A stretch of 64,000 nucleotides of DNA from DASUFZ01 sp035541475 (GCA_035541475.1 DATKND010000007.1:1-64000), one strand, 5' to 3'. Positions 41,185 through 49,915 are shown, counted from the first letter of the stretch. The notes: generated from the letters alone by a model not told the origin. Made by a program: numbers and translations.

Positions 41185-42306
41185 GTGCTCTCCCGCTTCG
41201 ACGACTACCCCGTCCACCAGACCGCCGAGCCCGTCGCCCACGTGGCGACCGGCGACCGCAATGCCTACGACCGCTACTGGTTCAACGGCTACGCCGACGA
41301 CGGCGAGTTCTACTTCGGCGTCGGCATGGCGATCTACCCGAACCGCGGGATCCTGGATTGCGGTTTCTCCATCGTGCGCGGGGGCGAGCAGCACGCCTTC
41401 CACGCCTCGCGCCGCTCGGGCGACCCGGCGGACACGACGGTCGGGCCCTTCCGCATCGAGATCCTCGAGCCGATGCGCCGCGTGCGCGTCGCGATCGCCC
41501 CGAACGAGACGGGCATCGAGTGCGACCTCGTCTTCGACGCGCGCACGGCCTGCATCGAGGAAGGCCGCCAGACGACCCGCCGCGGGGGTCGCCTCCTGAT
41601 GGACGCGACGCGCTTCGCCCAGTTCGGGCGCTGGCAGGGGGAGATCCGCTACGCGGGGCGACGCCTGCCGGTGGAGGCGTCGCGCGCGTACGGCACGAAG
41701 GACCGCTCGTGGGGCGTGCGTCCGGTCGGCGAGCCGGAGACCGGCGGCGCGCCCGCGCGCGTGCTACCGCAGGTCTTCTTCCTGTGGGCGCCGATCCAGT
41801 GGAAGGACCGCTGCACCCACTTCATCGTGTTCGAGGACGAGACCGGGTCGCCCTGGCACCAGGGCGGCATGATCGTGCCGACGTATCCGTCGTCGGAGAA
41901 GGTGCCCGGCATCGAGGACCCGAAGATCGTGCACATGGCGTCGGTCGAGCACCAGCTGACCTACATCCCGGGCACGCGGCGCGCGTCGGCGGCGAAGATC
42001 GCGCTCGTGCCGAAGCAGGGCGAAAAAACCGAGATCGCGCTCGAGCCGCTGATCTGCTTCCGCATGAAGGGCATCGGCTACACGCACCCGACGTGGGGTC
42101 ACGGTCTCTGGAAGGGAGAGCTCGCGGTGGCCGGCGAGTCGTGGAAAGAAGGCGAGCTCGCGCCGATGGCGCTCGAGAACCAGCACATCCAGCAGGTCGT
42201 GCGCGCGACCTTGCCGTCCGGCGAGCAGGGCGTCGGCGTGCTCGAGCAGATCGCCTTCGGCCCGCACGCGCGGTACGGGTTCAAGGAATTCCTCGATCCG
42301 GCATAG
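41185..42306 (+). CDS. CrtC/AttH-like lipocalin-fold protein, unknown function
   Basis: A 373-residue protein without signal peptide. The alternating strand pattern with WFNGYADDGEFYFGVGMAIYPNRGILD, RRVRVAIAPNETGIECDLVFDAR, SRAYGTKDRSWGVRP and FFLWAPIQWKDRCTHFIVFED resembles the double-lipocalin AttH/hydroxyneurosporene-synthase (CrtC) fold, a family of lipid-like substrate binders and hydratases. In mycobacteria and deltaproteobacterial lineages such proteins are uncharacterised and often near lipid catabolism genes. No catalytic assignment is safe. GTG at 41185 with a perfect AAGGAGG 7 bases upstream. A long hairpin follows the stop codon. Confidence 0.7.
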   Translation: MLSRFDDYPVHQTAEPVAHVATGDRNAYDRYWFNGYADDGEFYFGVGMAIYPNRGILDCGFSIVRGGEQHAFHASRRSGDPADTTVGPFRIEILEPMRRVRVAIAPNETGIECDLVFDARTACIEEGRQTTRRGGRLLMDATRFAQFGRWQGEIRYAGRRLPVEASRAYGTKDRSWGVRPVGEPETGGAPARVLPQVFFLWAPIQWKDRCTHFIVFEDETGSPWHQGGMIVPTYPSSEKVPGIEDPKIVHMASVEHQLTYIPGTRRASAAKIALVPKQGEKTEIALEPLICFRMKGIGYTHPTWGHGLWKGELAVAGESWKEGELAPMALENQHIQQVVRATLPSGEQGVGVLEQIAFGPHARYGFKEFLDPA

Positions 42307-42310
42307 CAGG

Positions 42311-42378
42311 CTGTGGGCGAGGCAGAGGCGCCGAGGAGGAACAGATGGCCGCCGCAGGCGCCTCTGCCTCGCCTGCAG
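42311..42378. terminator. long inverted repeat after the CrtC/AttH-like gene
   Basis: A perfect 17-base inverted repeat (42316-42332 and 42357-42373) extends to 22 pairs with two wobbles (42311-42378) around a 24-base loop. It starts 4 bases after the stop codon and ends 10 bases before the next start. There is no T-tract, so it is not a classical intrinsic terminator; it could end transcription in another way or protect the RNA end. Confidence 0.5.
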
Positions 42379-42388
42379 TCACTCACCC

Positions 42389-43633
42389 ATGCGAGACAGC
42401 GCCTTTCGCGGGTCGCTCCGGCTGCTCCGCACGCGCCGCTTCGGCACGTTCTGGTTCGCGAGCCTGCTGTCGAGCATCGGAACCTGGGCGCAGCAGGTGG
42501 CCGAGCCGTGGCTGCTGCTGAGCCTCGGCGCTAGCTCCTTCCTGATCGGACTGGACGCGTTCGCGCTCGGAGCGCCGGTGGTGCTGCTGACACTCGTCGG
42601 TGGGCTGCTCGCGGACCGCGCGGACCGCCGCCGCCTCATCGCATCGCTGCAGTCGCTCCAGATGCTCTGCCCGACGCTGATCGTGGTGCTGCTCGTGTTC
42701 CACGCGGTCCATCCGTGGATGGTGATCGCGCTCTCGCTGGTGGTCGGCATCACGGACGCGCTCTCGATGCCTTCGTACCAGTCGATCGTTCCCTCCATCG
42801 TCGAGCGCGAGCAGATCCCGGCCGGTATCGCGCTGAACTCGACGCAGTTCAATCTCTCGCGCATCCTCGGCCCCGCCGTCGCAGGCGTCCTCATGGCCAG
42901 TGTCGGCGCCATCGGTGCCTTCGCCGTGAGCGCGGCGTCGTACGTGCCGTTCATCTGGGTGGCGCTGTGGATCCTGCCGGCCACGCGCGGCCCGCACCCG
43001 GCGACCGTGGGATTCGAGCGCGGACCCCTCTTCGCGGGAGTGCGCGAGGTCGCGCACGAGCCCTTCCTGCGCGGCGCACTGCTGACGGTGCTCGTGACGA
43101 GCCTGCTCTGCGCGCCGCTCGTGACCTTCTGTCCGGTGCTGGTGAAGGACGCGTTCCGCGGAGACGTCGGCCACTTCAGCCTCGCGATCGGCGCCTTCGG
43201 AGTCGGTGGCCTCCTCGGGGCCACCGGTCTCCTCGCGGTCGACCCGGAGCGGGACCGGCGTCCGGTCGGCTCGTGGTTCGCCCTGGGTTACGGCGCGATC
43301 CTCGTCCTCGCCGCGCTGAACCCGTGGCCGTCGGCGCTGCCGGTGCTCTTCGTGCTCGCGGGCGTGTCGATGACCGCGAGCAACACCACGGCGAACGCCC
43401 TGCTGCAAGCCGCGGCGCCGGAGCGCATCCGCGGTCGCACCGTGTCGATGTTCATGCTGGCGATGCGCGGCGGCGTGTCAGTCGGCAGCCTGCTGACCGG
43501 CGTCTCGGTCCGCCTGCTCGGCGTGCGCGAAGCGTTGCTCCTCGATGGCGCGCTGGCGGTCGCGTTGCACCTCGCGGTCGGACGCGCCTGGCGCCGCGCA
43601 CCGACACCCCTTCACGGTACGCTCGCGCCATGA
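42389..43633 (+). CDS. MFS transporter, EntS/MFS_3-like
   Basis: A 414-residue, 12-helix permease. The N-terminal RTRRFGTFWFASLLSSIGTWAQQVAEPWLLLSL is the hallmark of the MFS_3/EntS group (exporters of siderophores, drugs or fatty-acid-like compounds). LADRADRRRLIASLQ is the loop 2-3 motif, ALNSTQFNLSRILGPAVAGVLM the helix-5 motif, and RIRGRTVSMFMLAMRGG the loop 10 motif. ATG at 42389, ten bases after the long hairpin. Its TGA overlaps the ATG of the LOG-family gene (ATGA), so both are translated together. Confidence 0.9.
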   Translation: MRDSAFRGSLRLLRTRRFGTFWFASLLSSIGTWAQQVAEPWLLLSLGASSFLIGLDAFALGAPVVLLTLVGGLLADRADRRRLIASLQSLQMLCPTLIVVLLVFHAVHPWMVIALSLVVGITDALSMPSYQSIVPSIVEREQIPAGIALNSTQFNLSRILGPAVAGVLMASVGAIGAFAVSAASYVPFIWVALWILPATRGPHPATVGFERGPLFAGVREVAHEPFLRGALLTVLVTSLLCAPLVTFCPVLVKDAFRGDVGHFSLAIGAFGVGGLLGATGLLAVDPERDRRPVGSWFALGYGAILVLAALNPWPSALPVLFVLAGVSMTASNTTANALLQAAAPERIRGRTVSMFMLAMRGGVSVGSLLTGVSVRLLGVREALLLDGALAVALHLAVGRAWRRAPTPLHGTLAP

Positions 43634-44394
43634 GCAGCAGGGACGCCCGCACACCGCTCGCCTACCACGACCTCACCTTCCTCGACAGCGACGAGGCGCG
43701 GCCGCTGCGGATCCTCGCCGAGTACCTCGAGCCGCTCGCGGCCTTCCGGCGCGAGCGCATCCACGACACGATCGTGTTCTTCGGCTCGGCGCGGCTGCGC
43801 GAGTCCGGGCCGCTCGGGCGCTACTACGGCGAGGCGCGCGAGCTCGCGCGCCGGTGCACCGAGTGGTCGCTGTCGTTGCCGAACGAATCGCTGCGCTTCG
43901 TCGTGTGCACGGGCGGCGGCGGCGGGATCATGGAGGCCGCCAACCGCGGCGCCGCCGACGCCGGCGGCCGCAGCATCGGGCTCAACATCGGGCTCCCCCA
44001 CGAGCAGCGGCCGAACCCGTACGTCCCGTCCGATCTGTGCTTCGAGTTCCACTACTTCTTCATGCGCAAGCTCTGGTTCGCGCACCTCGCGCGGGCGCTG
44101 ATCGCCTTCCCGGGCGGCTTCGGGACGCTCGACGAGCTGATGGAGATGCTGGTGCTCTCGCAGACGGGCAAGCTGGCCCGACGCATCCCGGTGTTGCTCT
44201 ACGGGTCGACGTACTGGCAGGAGATCGTCGACTTCGAGGCGCTCGTGAAGTACGGCATGATCGGCCGCGACGATCTCGCGCTCTTCCGCTTCGTCGACGA
44301 CCCCGCGACTGCGCTGCGGATCCTCCAGCAGGAGCTCGTCGTCGAGCCGGAGGCGAAGACGCCGTCGTTCGCGAAATCGGTGAAGGCGGAGTAG
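43630..44394 (+). CDS. LOG-family protein (putative nucleoside-5'-monophosphate phosphoribohydrolase)
   Basis: A 254-residue Rossmann-like protein of the TIGR00730/LOG family, often misnamed lysine decarboxylase. IVFFGSARLRESGPLGRYYGEARELARRC opens the fold; VCTGGGGGIMEAANRGAADAGG and PGGFGTLDELMEMLVLSQTGK are the two diagnostic motifs, including the PGGxGTxxE substrate loop. Plant and bacterial LOG enzymes release cytokinin-type bases or ribose-5-phosphate from nucleotides. The ATG at 43630 overlaps the MFS stop. The 78 bases after it, up to the convergent ABC permease, show no gene. Confidence 0.92.
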   Translation: MSSRDARTPLAYHDLTFLDSDEARPLRILAEYLEPLAAFRRERIHDTIVFFGSARLRESGPLGRYYGEARELARRCTEWSLSLPNESLRFVVCTGGGGGIMEAANRGAADAGGRSIGLNIGLPHEQRPNPYVPSDLCFEFHYFFMRKLWFAHLARALIAFPGGFGTLDELMEMLVLSQTGKLARRIPVLLYGSTYWQEIVDFEALVKYGMIGRDDLALFRFVDDPATALRILQQELVVEPEAKTPSFAKSVKAE

Positions 44395-44472
44395 GCGCGC
44401 TCCGGCTCACGGACTCGCGAGCGCGAGGCTCCGCGACCGCCTCTCGACGCGAGCGAACCGCGACGAGAGCGC

Positions 44473-45354
44473 TCACGCGGGCCGCGCCATCCGACGCACC
44501 CAGCTGACGCCGAGCGTCAGGAAGAACATCGCGCTCATCACGAGCACGACGGCACCGCCGCTCGGAACCAGGAAGCGGCTCGACAGGAACAAGCCGCCCG
44601 TTCCGGCGACCAGCGCGGTCAGGATGCTGAGTGCAAGATAGGCGCGCGTCGTCCGCGCAAGGTTGCGCGCTGTGGCCGCGGGCACGACCACCATCGCCTC
44701 GATCAAGAGCGCGCCGATCACCTTCAGGCTCACGACGATCGCTGCCGTCAGCAGCAAAACGAACAGGTAGTCGACGAAGATCGAACGCGCTCCGACGACG
44801 CGCGCGAGCGCCGGATCGAGACTGTCGAGCAACAGATCGTTGTATACGAAGGCGAGCAGGTATCCAATCGCAATCCCGATGCACAATAACAGCAGGAGAT
44901 CGAAGTCGGTCACGGTCAGCAGGCTGCCGAACATCACCGCCTCGATCTGGTGGACGTTGAAGCGCTTGGTGACGGCGACCAGCAGGCAGATACCGATGCC
45001 GAGCGTCATCGACAGGAAGACGCCGACCAGGGTGTCCGTGGGCAGGGTCGCGTGGCGCTTCACGTACACCATGGCCAGCGCAGACAGCGTGCAGAACCCG
45101 AAGATGCCCCCGTAGGCGCCGTTGATCGGCTCTCCCAGCAGCAGGCCGATCGTGAGGCCGGTCAGCGCGGCCTGACCGAGCGCGGCGGAGAAGAACGAGA
45201 GCCGGCGCGCGACGACGAGATGACTCATCCCACCGAGTAAGGGCGCGAGCAGCATGACGGACAGCAGGCCGCGGACGAAGAAGGCGTACTCGAACGCCGC
45301 GGGCAGCTTCCCCTCCTGCGCCAGCGACGACAGCCACGCATAGAAGGGTGTCAT
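44473..45354 (-). CDS. metal ABC transporter permease (ZnuB/MntB-like)
   Basis: A 293-residue permease of the ABC-3 family with eight to nine hydrophobic segments. FFSAALGQAALTGLTIGLLLG, GALLIEAMVVVPAATARNLARTTRAYL and VLVMSAMFFLTLGVSW are typical; the ATPase-coupling motif near residue 225 is intact. It forms the membrane channel of a zinc- or manganese-type importer with the next two upstream genes. ATG at 45354 overlaps the ATPase stop by four bases (ATGA). It is the last gene of a four-gene minus-strand operon. Confidence 0.9.
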   Translation of the reverse strand: MTPFYAWLSSLAQEGKLPAAFEYAFFVRGLLSVMLLAPLLGGMSHLVVARRLSFFSAALGQAALTGLTIGLLLGEPINGAYGGIFGFCTLSALAMVYVKRHATLPTDTLVGVFLSMTLGIGICLLVAVTKRFNVHQIEAVMFGSLLTVTDFDLLLLLCIGIAIGYLLAFVYNDLLLDSLDPALARVVGARSIFVDYLFVLLLTAAIVVSLKVIGALLIEAMVVVPAATARNLARTTRAYLALSILTALVAGTGGLFLSSRFLVPSGGAVVLVMSAMFFLTLGVSWVRRMARPA

Positions 45355-46055
45355 GCCGTCGCGCCCGCGAGCAGGTCCGCCAGGTCGCCGATCAGCACCT
45401 CGTCCGGCGTGCCGCTACGCAGGACCTTGCGGTCGAGCAACGTGACGCGGTCTGCGATCCGCCGCGCGTGCGCGAGATCATGCGACACCATCAACACGCC
45501 GGCTCTCGACGCTTCGCGCAACCCGAGGAGCGTCGTCTCGAACTGGCGCGCCGAGCTCTCGTCGAGCCCGGTCGCCGGCTCGTCGAGCAGCAGCAGCTCC
45601 GGCGTCGGCTCGATCGCGTTGGCGAGCAGGACGCGCTGCAGCTCACCGCCCGAGAGCGCGCCGAGCGGGCGCGTCGCATAGCCCGTGAGCCCGACCCGAT
45701 CCAGCATCACCTCGAGCCTGGCGCGCATCGCGCGACCGATGCCGGTGCAGACCGGGCGCAGCTGGCGCGGCATCGCGAGGAACTCGGCGACGGTGAGCGG
45801 CAGCGTGCGGTCGACGCTGAAGAACTGCGGCACGTAGCCGATCCGGCCCGACCTGCGCCAGTGGAAGCGAATGCGGCCGGCGAAGTCCACCATACCGAGC
45901 AGCGCCGCGAAGAGCGTGCTCTTTCCCGCGCCATTGGGTCCGACCAGGAAATGGATGGTGCCCGGCTCGACGTCGAACGAGACGTCGGTCAGCAACGGGC
46001 GACCTTCGCGAACGACCGTCACGCCGCTGAGCTCGAGTACAGGCGGACCCGTCAC
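45351..46055 (-). CDS. metal ABC transporter ATP-binding protein (ZnuC/MntA-like)
   Basis: A 234-residue ATPase. Walker A is VGPNGAGKSTLF, the Q-loop is GYVPQFFSVDR, the signature is LSGGELQRVLLAN, Walker B is LLLLDEPATGLD and the H-loop is VSHDLAHAR. GTG at 46055, 3 bases after the binding-protein gene. It energises metal import. The ZnuC C-terminal zinc-sensing histidine tail is absent, which does not discriminate between zinc and manganese. Confidence 0.93.
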   Translation of the reverse strand: MTGPPVLELSGVTVVREGRPLLTDVSFDVEPGTIHFLVGPNGAGKSTLFAALLGMVDFAGRIRFHWRRSGRIGYVPQFFSVDRTLPLTVAEFLAMPRQLRPVCTGIGRAMRARLEVMLDRVGLTGYATRPLGALSGGELQRVLLANAIEPTPELLLLDEPATGLDESSARQFETTLLGLREASRAGVLMVSHDLAHARRIADRVTLLDRKVLRSGTPDEVLIGDLADLLAGATA

Positions 46056-46058
46056 CGA

Positions 46059-46973
46059 TCACGTCCCAGAGTCGGTGACGAGCGCTTTCACGATCGAGTC
46101 CACGTTTTTCTGCATCTCGGTCTCGAACCGATCCGGAGTGAACGCACCGGAAGCGATGTGACTGATCAGGTAGACCTTCGCGTGCCCCTCTTCCCGCAGC
46201 ACCCGCAGCAGCGGCTCGGGGAAGCTCTCCTCGGCGAAGACCACGGTGATGTGCTCGCGGTTGAGGAGGTCGACCATCTTGCCGAGCTCCTGCGCCGAGG
46301 GGATCAAGCCGTGGGCGGGCTCGACGACGCCCGCGATGTCGATGCCGAACTCCTGCATCAGGTAGCCGTATCCGTCGTGAACCGTGACGACGCGGGTCAC
46401 CTTGGCATCGACGAGTCGCGCCGCGGCCCGACTCTTCATCGCCCGCAGCCGCTGCGCGTACTCGGCCGCGTTGCTCGAGAACTTCTCGGCAAGCTCGGGA
46501 CGCAGCGCACCGAGCGACTTCGCGATCGCGTAGGTCTGGGTGATCGCGTTCGAGAACGAGATGAACGTGTGCGAGTTGACGCTGTTGCCGCCGTTGGCGG
46601 CCTTGAGCAGCGGCACACGCTCGTTCGGCCGGATGACCGAGATCTTGTGGTTACCTGACGCTTCGATCATTCCCATGATGAAGTCGTCGTGGCCGACGCC
46701 GTTGATCACGATCGCATCGAGATCCGTGATCTTCTGGATGTCCTGCGGGCGCGGCTGATAGTCCCCCGCGTCGATTTCACCCGGCAGGATCGGCCGCACC
46801 TCGACGCCAGTGTCGCGAACGACGTTCGCGGTCCACGAGTAATAGGGATGGAGCGTGACGCCCACCTTCAGCGGCGGTGCCGGCTTCCCCGCTTGCCCGT
46901 GTGCCGGCGCGCCGATCAACGCTGCCAGCGTGGAAAGGACCACCGGGCTCCAGATGCGCAGAGGCTGCTTCAT
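46059..46973 (-). CDS. metal ABC transporter periplasmic binding protein (ZnuA/TroA-like)
   Basis: A 304-residue cluster A-I binding protein with a signal peptide to about residue 27 (GAPAHGQ). LKVGVTLHPYYSWTANVVRDTGVEVRPILPGEID is the N-terminal lobe with the first metal His; GVGHDDFIMGMIEA gives a second; VTVHDGYGYLMQEFGIDIAGVVEPAHGLIPS the third, and FAEESFPEPL the acidic ligand. There is no His-rich loop of the ZnuA type, so zinc specificity is plausible but not shown. The ATG at 46973 overlaps the upstream gene (ATGA). Confidence 0.9.
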   Translation of the reverse strand: MKQPLRIWSPVVLSTLAALIGAPAHGQAGKPAPPLKVGVTLHPYYSWTANVVRDTGVEVRPILPGEIDAGDYQPRPQDIQKITDLDAIVINGVGHDDFIMGMIEASGNHKISVIRPNERVPLLKAANGGNSVNSHTFISFSNAITQTYAIAKSLGALRPELAEKFSSNAAEYAQRLRAMKSRAAARLVDAKVTRVVTVHDGYGYLMQEFGIDIAGVVEPAHGLIPSAQELGKMVDLLNREHITVVFAEESFPEPLLRVLREEGHAKVYLISHIASGAFTPDRFETEMQKNVDSIVKALVTDSGT

Positions 46974-47695
46974 GGTTGTTGCTCCATCATCTCTTCCAGG
47001 GGTGTCTTGACGCGGATCTGCGACCAGCCGCGCTGCGCGGGATCCGCAATCGGATCGCCAGGCACGTCTCCGAAGTGCTTCCAGTACGTGACATGCAACA
47101 GTGTTCCGTCGCCGAGCAGCTGATGTTCCTCGTCGACGACGCCGGGCACGGCTTTCTCGCCCGTGACGGGCACTGGTTCCACGATCGAGATCAGGTACGC
47201 CGGCGCGCCCGAGAGCGCGGGCACGCCGACGTATTGGTGCAGCAGCCCGTCGTCGCGCCGGGTCCAAACCAAGCGCGATTTGTCGAGCAGGTCGGGGGCG
47301 AACGGCGGTATGCCCCCCGCTGCGAGCGCGTCGACCGACGGCCAGGCGCCATCGCTGCTACGCGCTGCAAGCACTTCCATCGCGCCCTCCTGCATGCCGC
47401 GGAACATCCGCTGCTCGGGCGCGGGCAGATCGCGGAACAAAACTTGGTAGGGGAGCAGTGCGTGCGCCGTGGTCGCGTTGTCGTCGCCGCTCGGGAAGCG
47501 TTCGAACGCGACGACATAGATCACGCACAGCACCACGAACCCGGCGAACAGCACGACGGATGTGCCCTCGTCGCTGCGAGAGGGCGGCACCACCTCGACC
47601 GTGCGAATCGACGCGGGCGGGCTCCTGAGCGCCCGCGGCCAGCGGGGCCTGCTCTCGGGCGGACTCGTCAATGGCGCCCCGTCACGCGAACACAC
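46970..47695 (-). CDS. membrane-anchored protein of the metal-import operon, unknown function
   Basis: Up to 241 residues. One transmembrane helix (about residues 47-64, SVVLFAGFVVLCVIYVVAFE) is followed by a periplasmic domain of about 175 residues ending in LEEMMEQQP. Similar small anchored proteins accompany zinc ABC importers in pseudomonads (DUF6162-like); that resemblance is from memory and the function is unknown. It is the first gene of the operon and ends in an ATGA overlap with the binding-protein gene. The start is uncertain: GTG at 47695 or a later codon closer to the helix. The 75 bases upstream show no clear Zur or Fur box. Confidence 0.7.
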   Translation of the reverse strand: MCSRDGAPLTSPPESRPRWPRALRSPPASIRTVEVVPPSRSDEGTSVVLFAGFVVLCVIYVVAFERFPSGDDNATTAHALLPYQVLFRDLPAPEQRMFRGMQEGAMEVLAARSSDGAWPSVDALAAGGIPPFAPDLLDKSRLVWTRRDDGLLHQYVGVPALSGAPAYLISIVEPVPVTGEKAVPGVVDEEHQLLGDGTLLHVTYWKHFGDVPGDPIADPAQRGWSQIRVKTPLEEMMEQQP

Positions 47696-47770
47696 CGACC
47701 GGAGTTCACCTGGCGCGGGACTGTAGCCCGCCGCGAATCCCCTCTCTGCGCGCCATTCCTGGCGAACGAG

Positions 47771-49195
47771 CTAGCGACCGGCCTCCGTGAGAATCCGCTC
47801 CGCGATCTCCTCGTAGTCGCCGCCGAGGTGGTGCGCGCCCTGCCGCTCCTCGAGCGTGACGAGGCCGGCGGGCAGGGTCGGACAGAGGCTGTCCTTCTCC
47901 TTGTCGCCGTAGACGCAGAGGATCTGCGTGCCGCGGAGCTTCTCGACCTCGGGGCGCGTCTGTTGCGCGTCCGGCCGCGACGCGTCCTCGAACCAATCGG
48001 GCAGATGGAACTCGAAGGTCGTGTCGAGACCGGGACCGAGGAGCGCGACGAGCGCGGTGCGCGAGCGCAGCTCGTCGGGCAGGCGGCTCGCCATGAAGGG
48101 CAGCACGTCGGCGCCGCGCGAGTAGCCGACGAGCAGAAGGCGATTGCGGTGCCACGCGTCGAGGTAGTGCTCGGCGATGCGCGCGAGATCGGTCGACGCC
48201 TCGTCCGGCGTGCGGCGCGTCCAGAAGTAGCGGAGCGCGTCGAGGCCGACGACCGGGACGCCCTTCGCCGAGAGCGCGCCCGCGACCTCGCGATCGAGGC
48301 TCGCCCAGCCGCCGTCGCCGCTGACGACGATCGCGAGGAGATCGCCCTTCGCGTCGGTCGCGGGCACCTCGACGAGCGGCAGACCCTCGACCGACGCGCC
48401 CGGCAGCGGGCGCGTTCCACCGACGAACCACGGACCCGCGTTGAGCTTCGCGAAGCTGTCGCGAAGCTGTGGCAGCCAGTGCGCCGGCACCGAGAAGCCG
48501 TGCCCGACCTTCGGCAGCGCCACGAGCTCTCCGCGCGGGATCTTTTCCACGAAGGCCGCGGTCCCCTTGGAGTCGCAGACCTGGTCGATGTCGCCCTGGA
48601 GCGCGACGAACGGCATCGCGAGGTCGGGCGCCGGGGCGAAGACGACGCCGTCGCCGCCCTTCTCGTACTCGAGGCCGCCTCGCTTGCAGGCGGGCTTCGG
48701 CAGGCGCAGGTCGGGGCAGAAGCCGAGGCTGATCGCGCCGCGGAAGGTATTCGGCGGCGCCTGCACCAAGGTCGCGTAGACGAGCGTCGCGCCCGAGGAG
48801 TATCCGATCAGGACGGGCGACAGGTAGCGAGGCATGGCGACTCGCTTCTGCACCGCCTGCGAGAGCCGCTCGAAGTCGGCCGCGAAGTCGAGGCAGCTGG
48901 CACTCCCTTTCCCGAGCGCGCGCAGGTAGCGAACGATGTCGACGCCGACGACGAACGCGCCGTCCTGCGCGAGCGCGCGCGCCATGTCCACCACGCCCTG
49001 GTTCCAGCCGCCGTCCCCCGAGATGAAGATGGCGACGCGATCGGGCTTCGCGTCTGCGCCGTAGAGCGCCACCTTGCCGAAGACCGGCAGCTCGATCGAG
49101 CCCTCGCTGGGCTTGGTCGGCGGGCCCGGCGGCGCCGCGAGCGCGTGGCCCGCGCCGAGAAGCGCGACAAGAACCGCCGCGAGCGTCCTTTTCAC
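47771..49195 (-). CDS. AcvB/VirJ family periplasmic alpha/beta-hydrolase
   Basis: A 474-residue protein with a signal peptide (to about residue 20, GHALA). It has two homologous halves, as in Agrobacterium AcvB: an N-terminal one (VAIFISGDGGWNQGVVDMARAL, LIGYSSGATLVYATL) and a C-terminal VirJ domain (LLAIVVSGDGGWASLDREVAGAL, LLLVGYSRGADVLPFMASRLP). The nucleophile is Ser in GYSRGAD, with a late His in QGAHHLGGDY. AcvB hydrolyses lysyl-phosphatidylglycerol in the periplasm and VirJ helps type IV secretion. No lysyl-PG synthase or secretion genes are in the window. ATG at 49195. Confidence 0.9.
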   Translation of the reverse strand: MKRTLAAVLVALLGAGHALAAPPGPPTKPSEGSIELPVFGKVALYGADAKPDRVAIFISGDGGWNQGVVDMARALAQDGAFVVGVDIVRYLRALGKGSASCLDFAADFERLSQAVQKRVAMPRYLSPVLIGYSSGATLVYATLVQAPPNTFRGAISLGFCPDLRLPKPACKRGGLEYEKGGDGVVFAPAPDLAMPFVALQGDIDQVCDSKGTAAFVEKIPRGELVALPKVGHGFSVPAHWLPQLRDSFAKLNAGPWFVGGTRPLPGASVEGLPLVEVPATDAKGDLLAIVVSGDGGWASLDREVAGALSAKGVPVVGLDALRYFWTRRTPDEASTDLARIAEHYLDAWHRNRLLLVGYSRGADVLPFMASRLPDELRSRTALVALLGPGLDTTFEFHLPDWFEDASRPDAQQTRPEVEKLRGTQILCVYGDKEKDSLCPTLPAGLVTLEERQGAHHLGGDYEEIAERILTEAGR

Positions 49196-49213
49196 GTCCC
49201 GATCTCTATAACG

Positions 49214-49416
49214 TCAGCTTCGGGCATTCATGAAGATGCGGCGGGTCTCCTGCTCGACTTGATAGTCGGACCAGTCGGGATGACAACTTCGCAGGAACGC
49301 TGCCTTGTGGCGCCGGAGCGTGCAGTAGAGCCGATGCGGGCGCGCCAGCGTTGCTCCGGTGTCATGCGCCGCAGGACCTCGAGCTGTTGCGGATCCGGCG
49401 AGTCGCCCGCAGGCAT
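49214..49416 (-). pseudogene. frameshifted small conserved gene
   Basis: The ATG at 49416 opens PAGDSPDPQQLEVLRRMTPEQRWRA, which then goes out of frame at about 49337-49339. One base is missing; the adjacent frame continues from 49336 with HRLYCTLRRHKAAFL, then HPDWSDYQVEQETRRIF and a stop at 49214, about 67 residues in all. Joined, the two halves look like a known type of small helical protein (MTPEQRW, RRHKAAFL, HPDW, VEQE-RRIF pattern) that often precedes nucleotidyltransferase-like genes. Either the gene is broken or the base was lost in sequencing. It lies 18 bases before the AcvB start on the same strand. Confidence 0.65.
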
Positions 49417-49477
49417 CGCGCGACTCTGCACGAGGCGTGATCCGAGGGCAACCGACCTCCCGCTCGCTCCCTTGCGC

Positions 49478-49915
49478 CTATCCGCCGCCCCCGAAGTGCA
49501 CGTATCCGCCGGCTTCTCGTGCTTGGCGAATCATTGGAGCGATGCTCTCCAGGAACTCGAGGAGACGGTGCCTTGCTGCGTGGCGCATGATCGGCGTCCC
49601 CAGCGTCTGCTGGTACGGCTCGAAGGTGTGGCCAACGAGGACCAGCCACTTCTCGGGTTGCTCTCGGATCTCGCCGATCGCCCGAATCACTGCCCCTTCG
49701 AGCGCAACGAGACCTTCGCCAGAGATGACCGCATCCTCACTCGTGCTGATCCCCACCCCGGCTGAGTCATAGAGCGGATCGAAGAACTTCCGCAGATACG
49801 TCGATTCGGCTCTCTCAAGCAAATACACGCCAGCATCCCGTTCAGCGACTGTCGGCTCCGGCCCAGCCGACCAGAACACGTAGAACTCGAAGACGAAGAC
49901 CAACTCAGGGGGCAT
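49478..49915 (-). CDS. small protein of unknown function, coupled to FHA gene
   Basis: A 145-residue protein with no signal peptide and no recognised family. It begins PPELVFVFEFYVFW and has an apparent alpha/beta pattern (LVALEGAVIRAIGEIREQPEKWLVLVGHTFEP, then HRLLEFLESIAPMIRQAREAGG). Base composition is less GC-rich than its neighbours, which may mark recent acquisition. Its ATG lies 11 bases inside the 3' end of the FHA gene in another frame, so it is translationally coupled and belongs to the protease-FHA unit. An immunity-protein-like size is noted, without evidence. 61 bases separate it from the frameshifted small gene. Confidence 0.6.
   Translation of the reverse strand: MPPELVFVFEFYVFWSAGPEPTVAERDAGVYLLERAESTYLRKFFDPLYDSAGVGISTSEDAVISGEGLVALEGAVIRAIGEIREQPEKWLVLVGHTFEPYQQTLGTPIMRHAARHRLLEFLESIAPMIRQAREAGGYVHFGGGG

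Noticed and set aside
44395..44472. Possible terminator between the convergent LOG and ABC permease genes
   Set aside because: Several short GC repeats are present but none forms a convincing stem with a T-tract.
47696..47770. Possible Zur or Fur operator upstream of the metal importer
   Set aside because: Only a 4-base inverted repeat (CGGG/CCCG) can be found, without the AT-rich palindrome typical of these sites.
46877..49765. Long plus-strand open frame opposite the metal importer, AcvB and small genes
   Set aside because: Low-complexity Arg/Glu/Ala composition and no recognisable domain; the minus-strand genes are clear family members.
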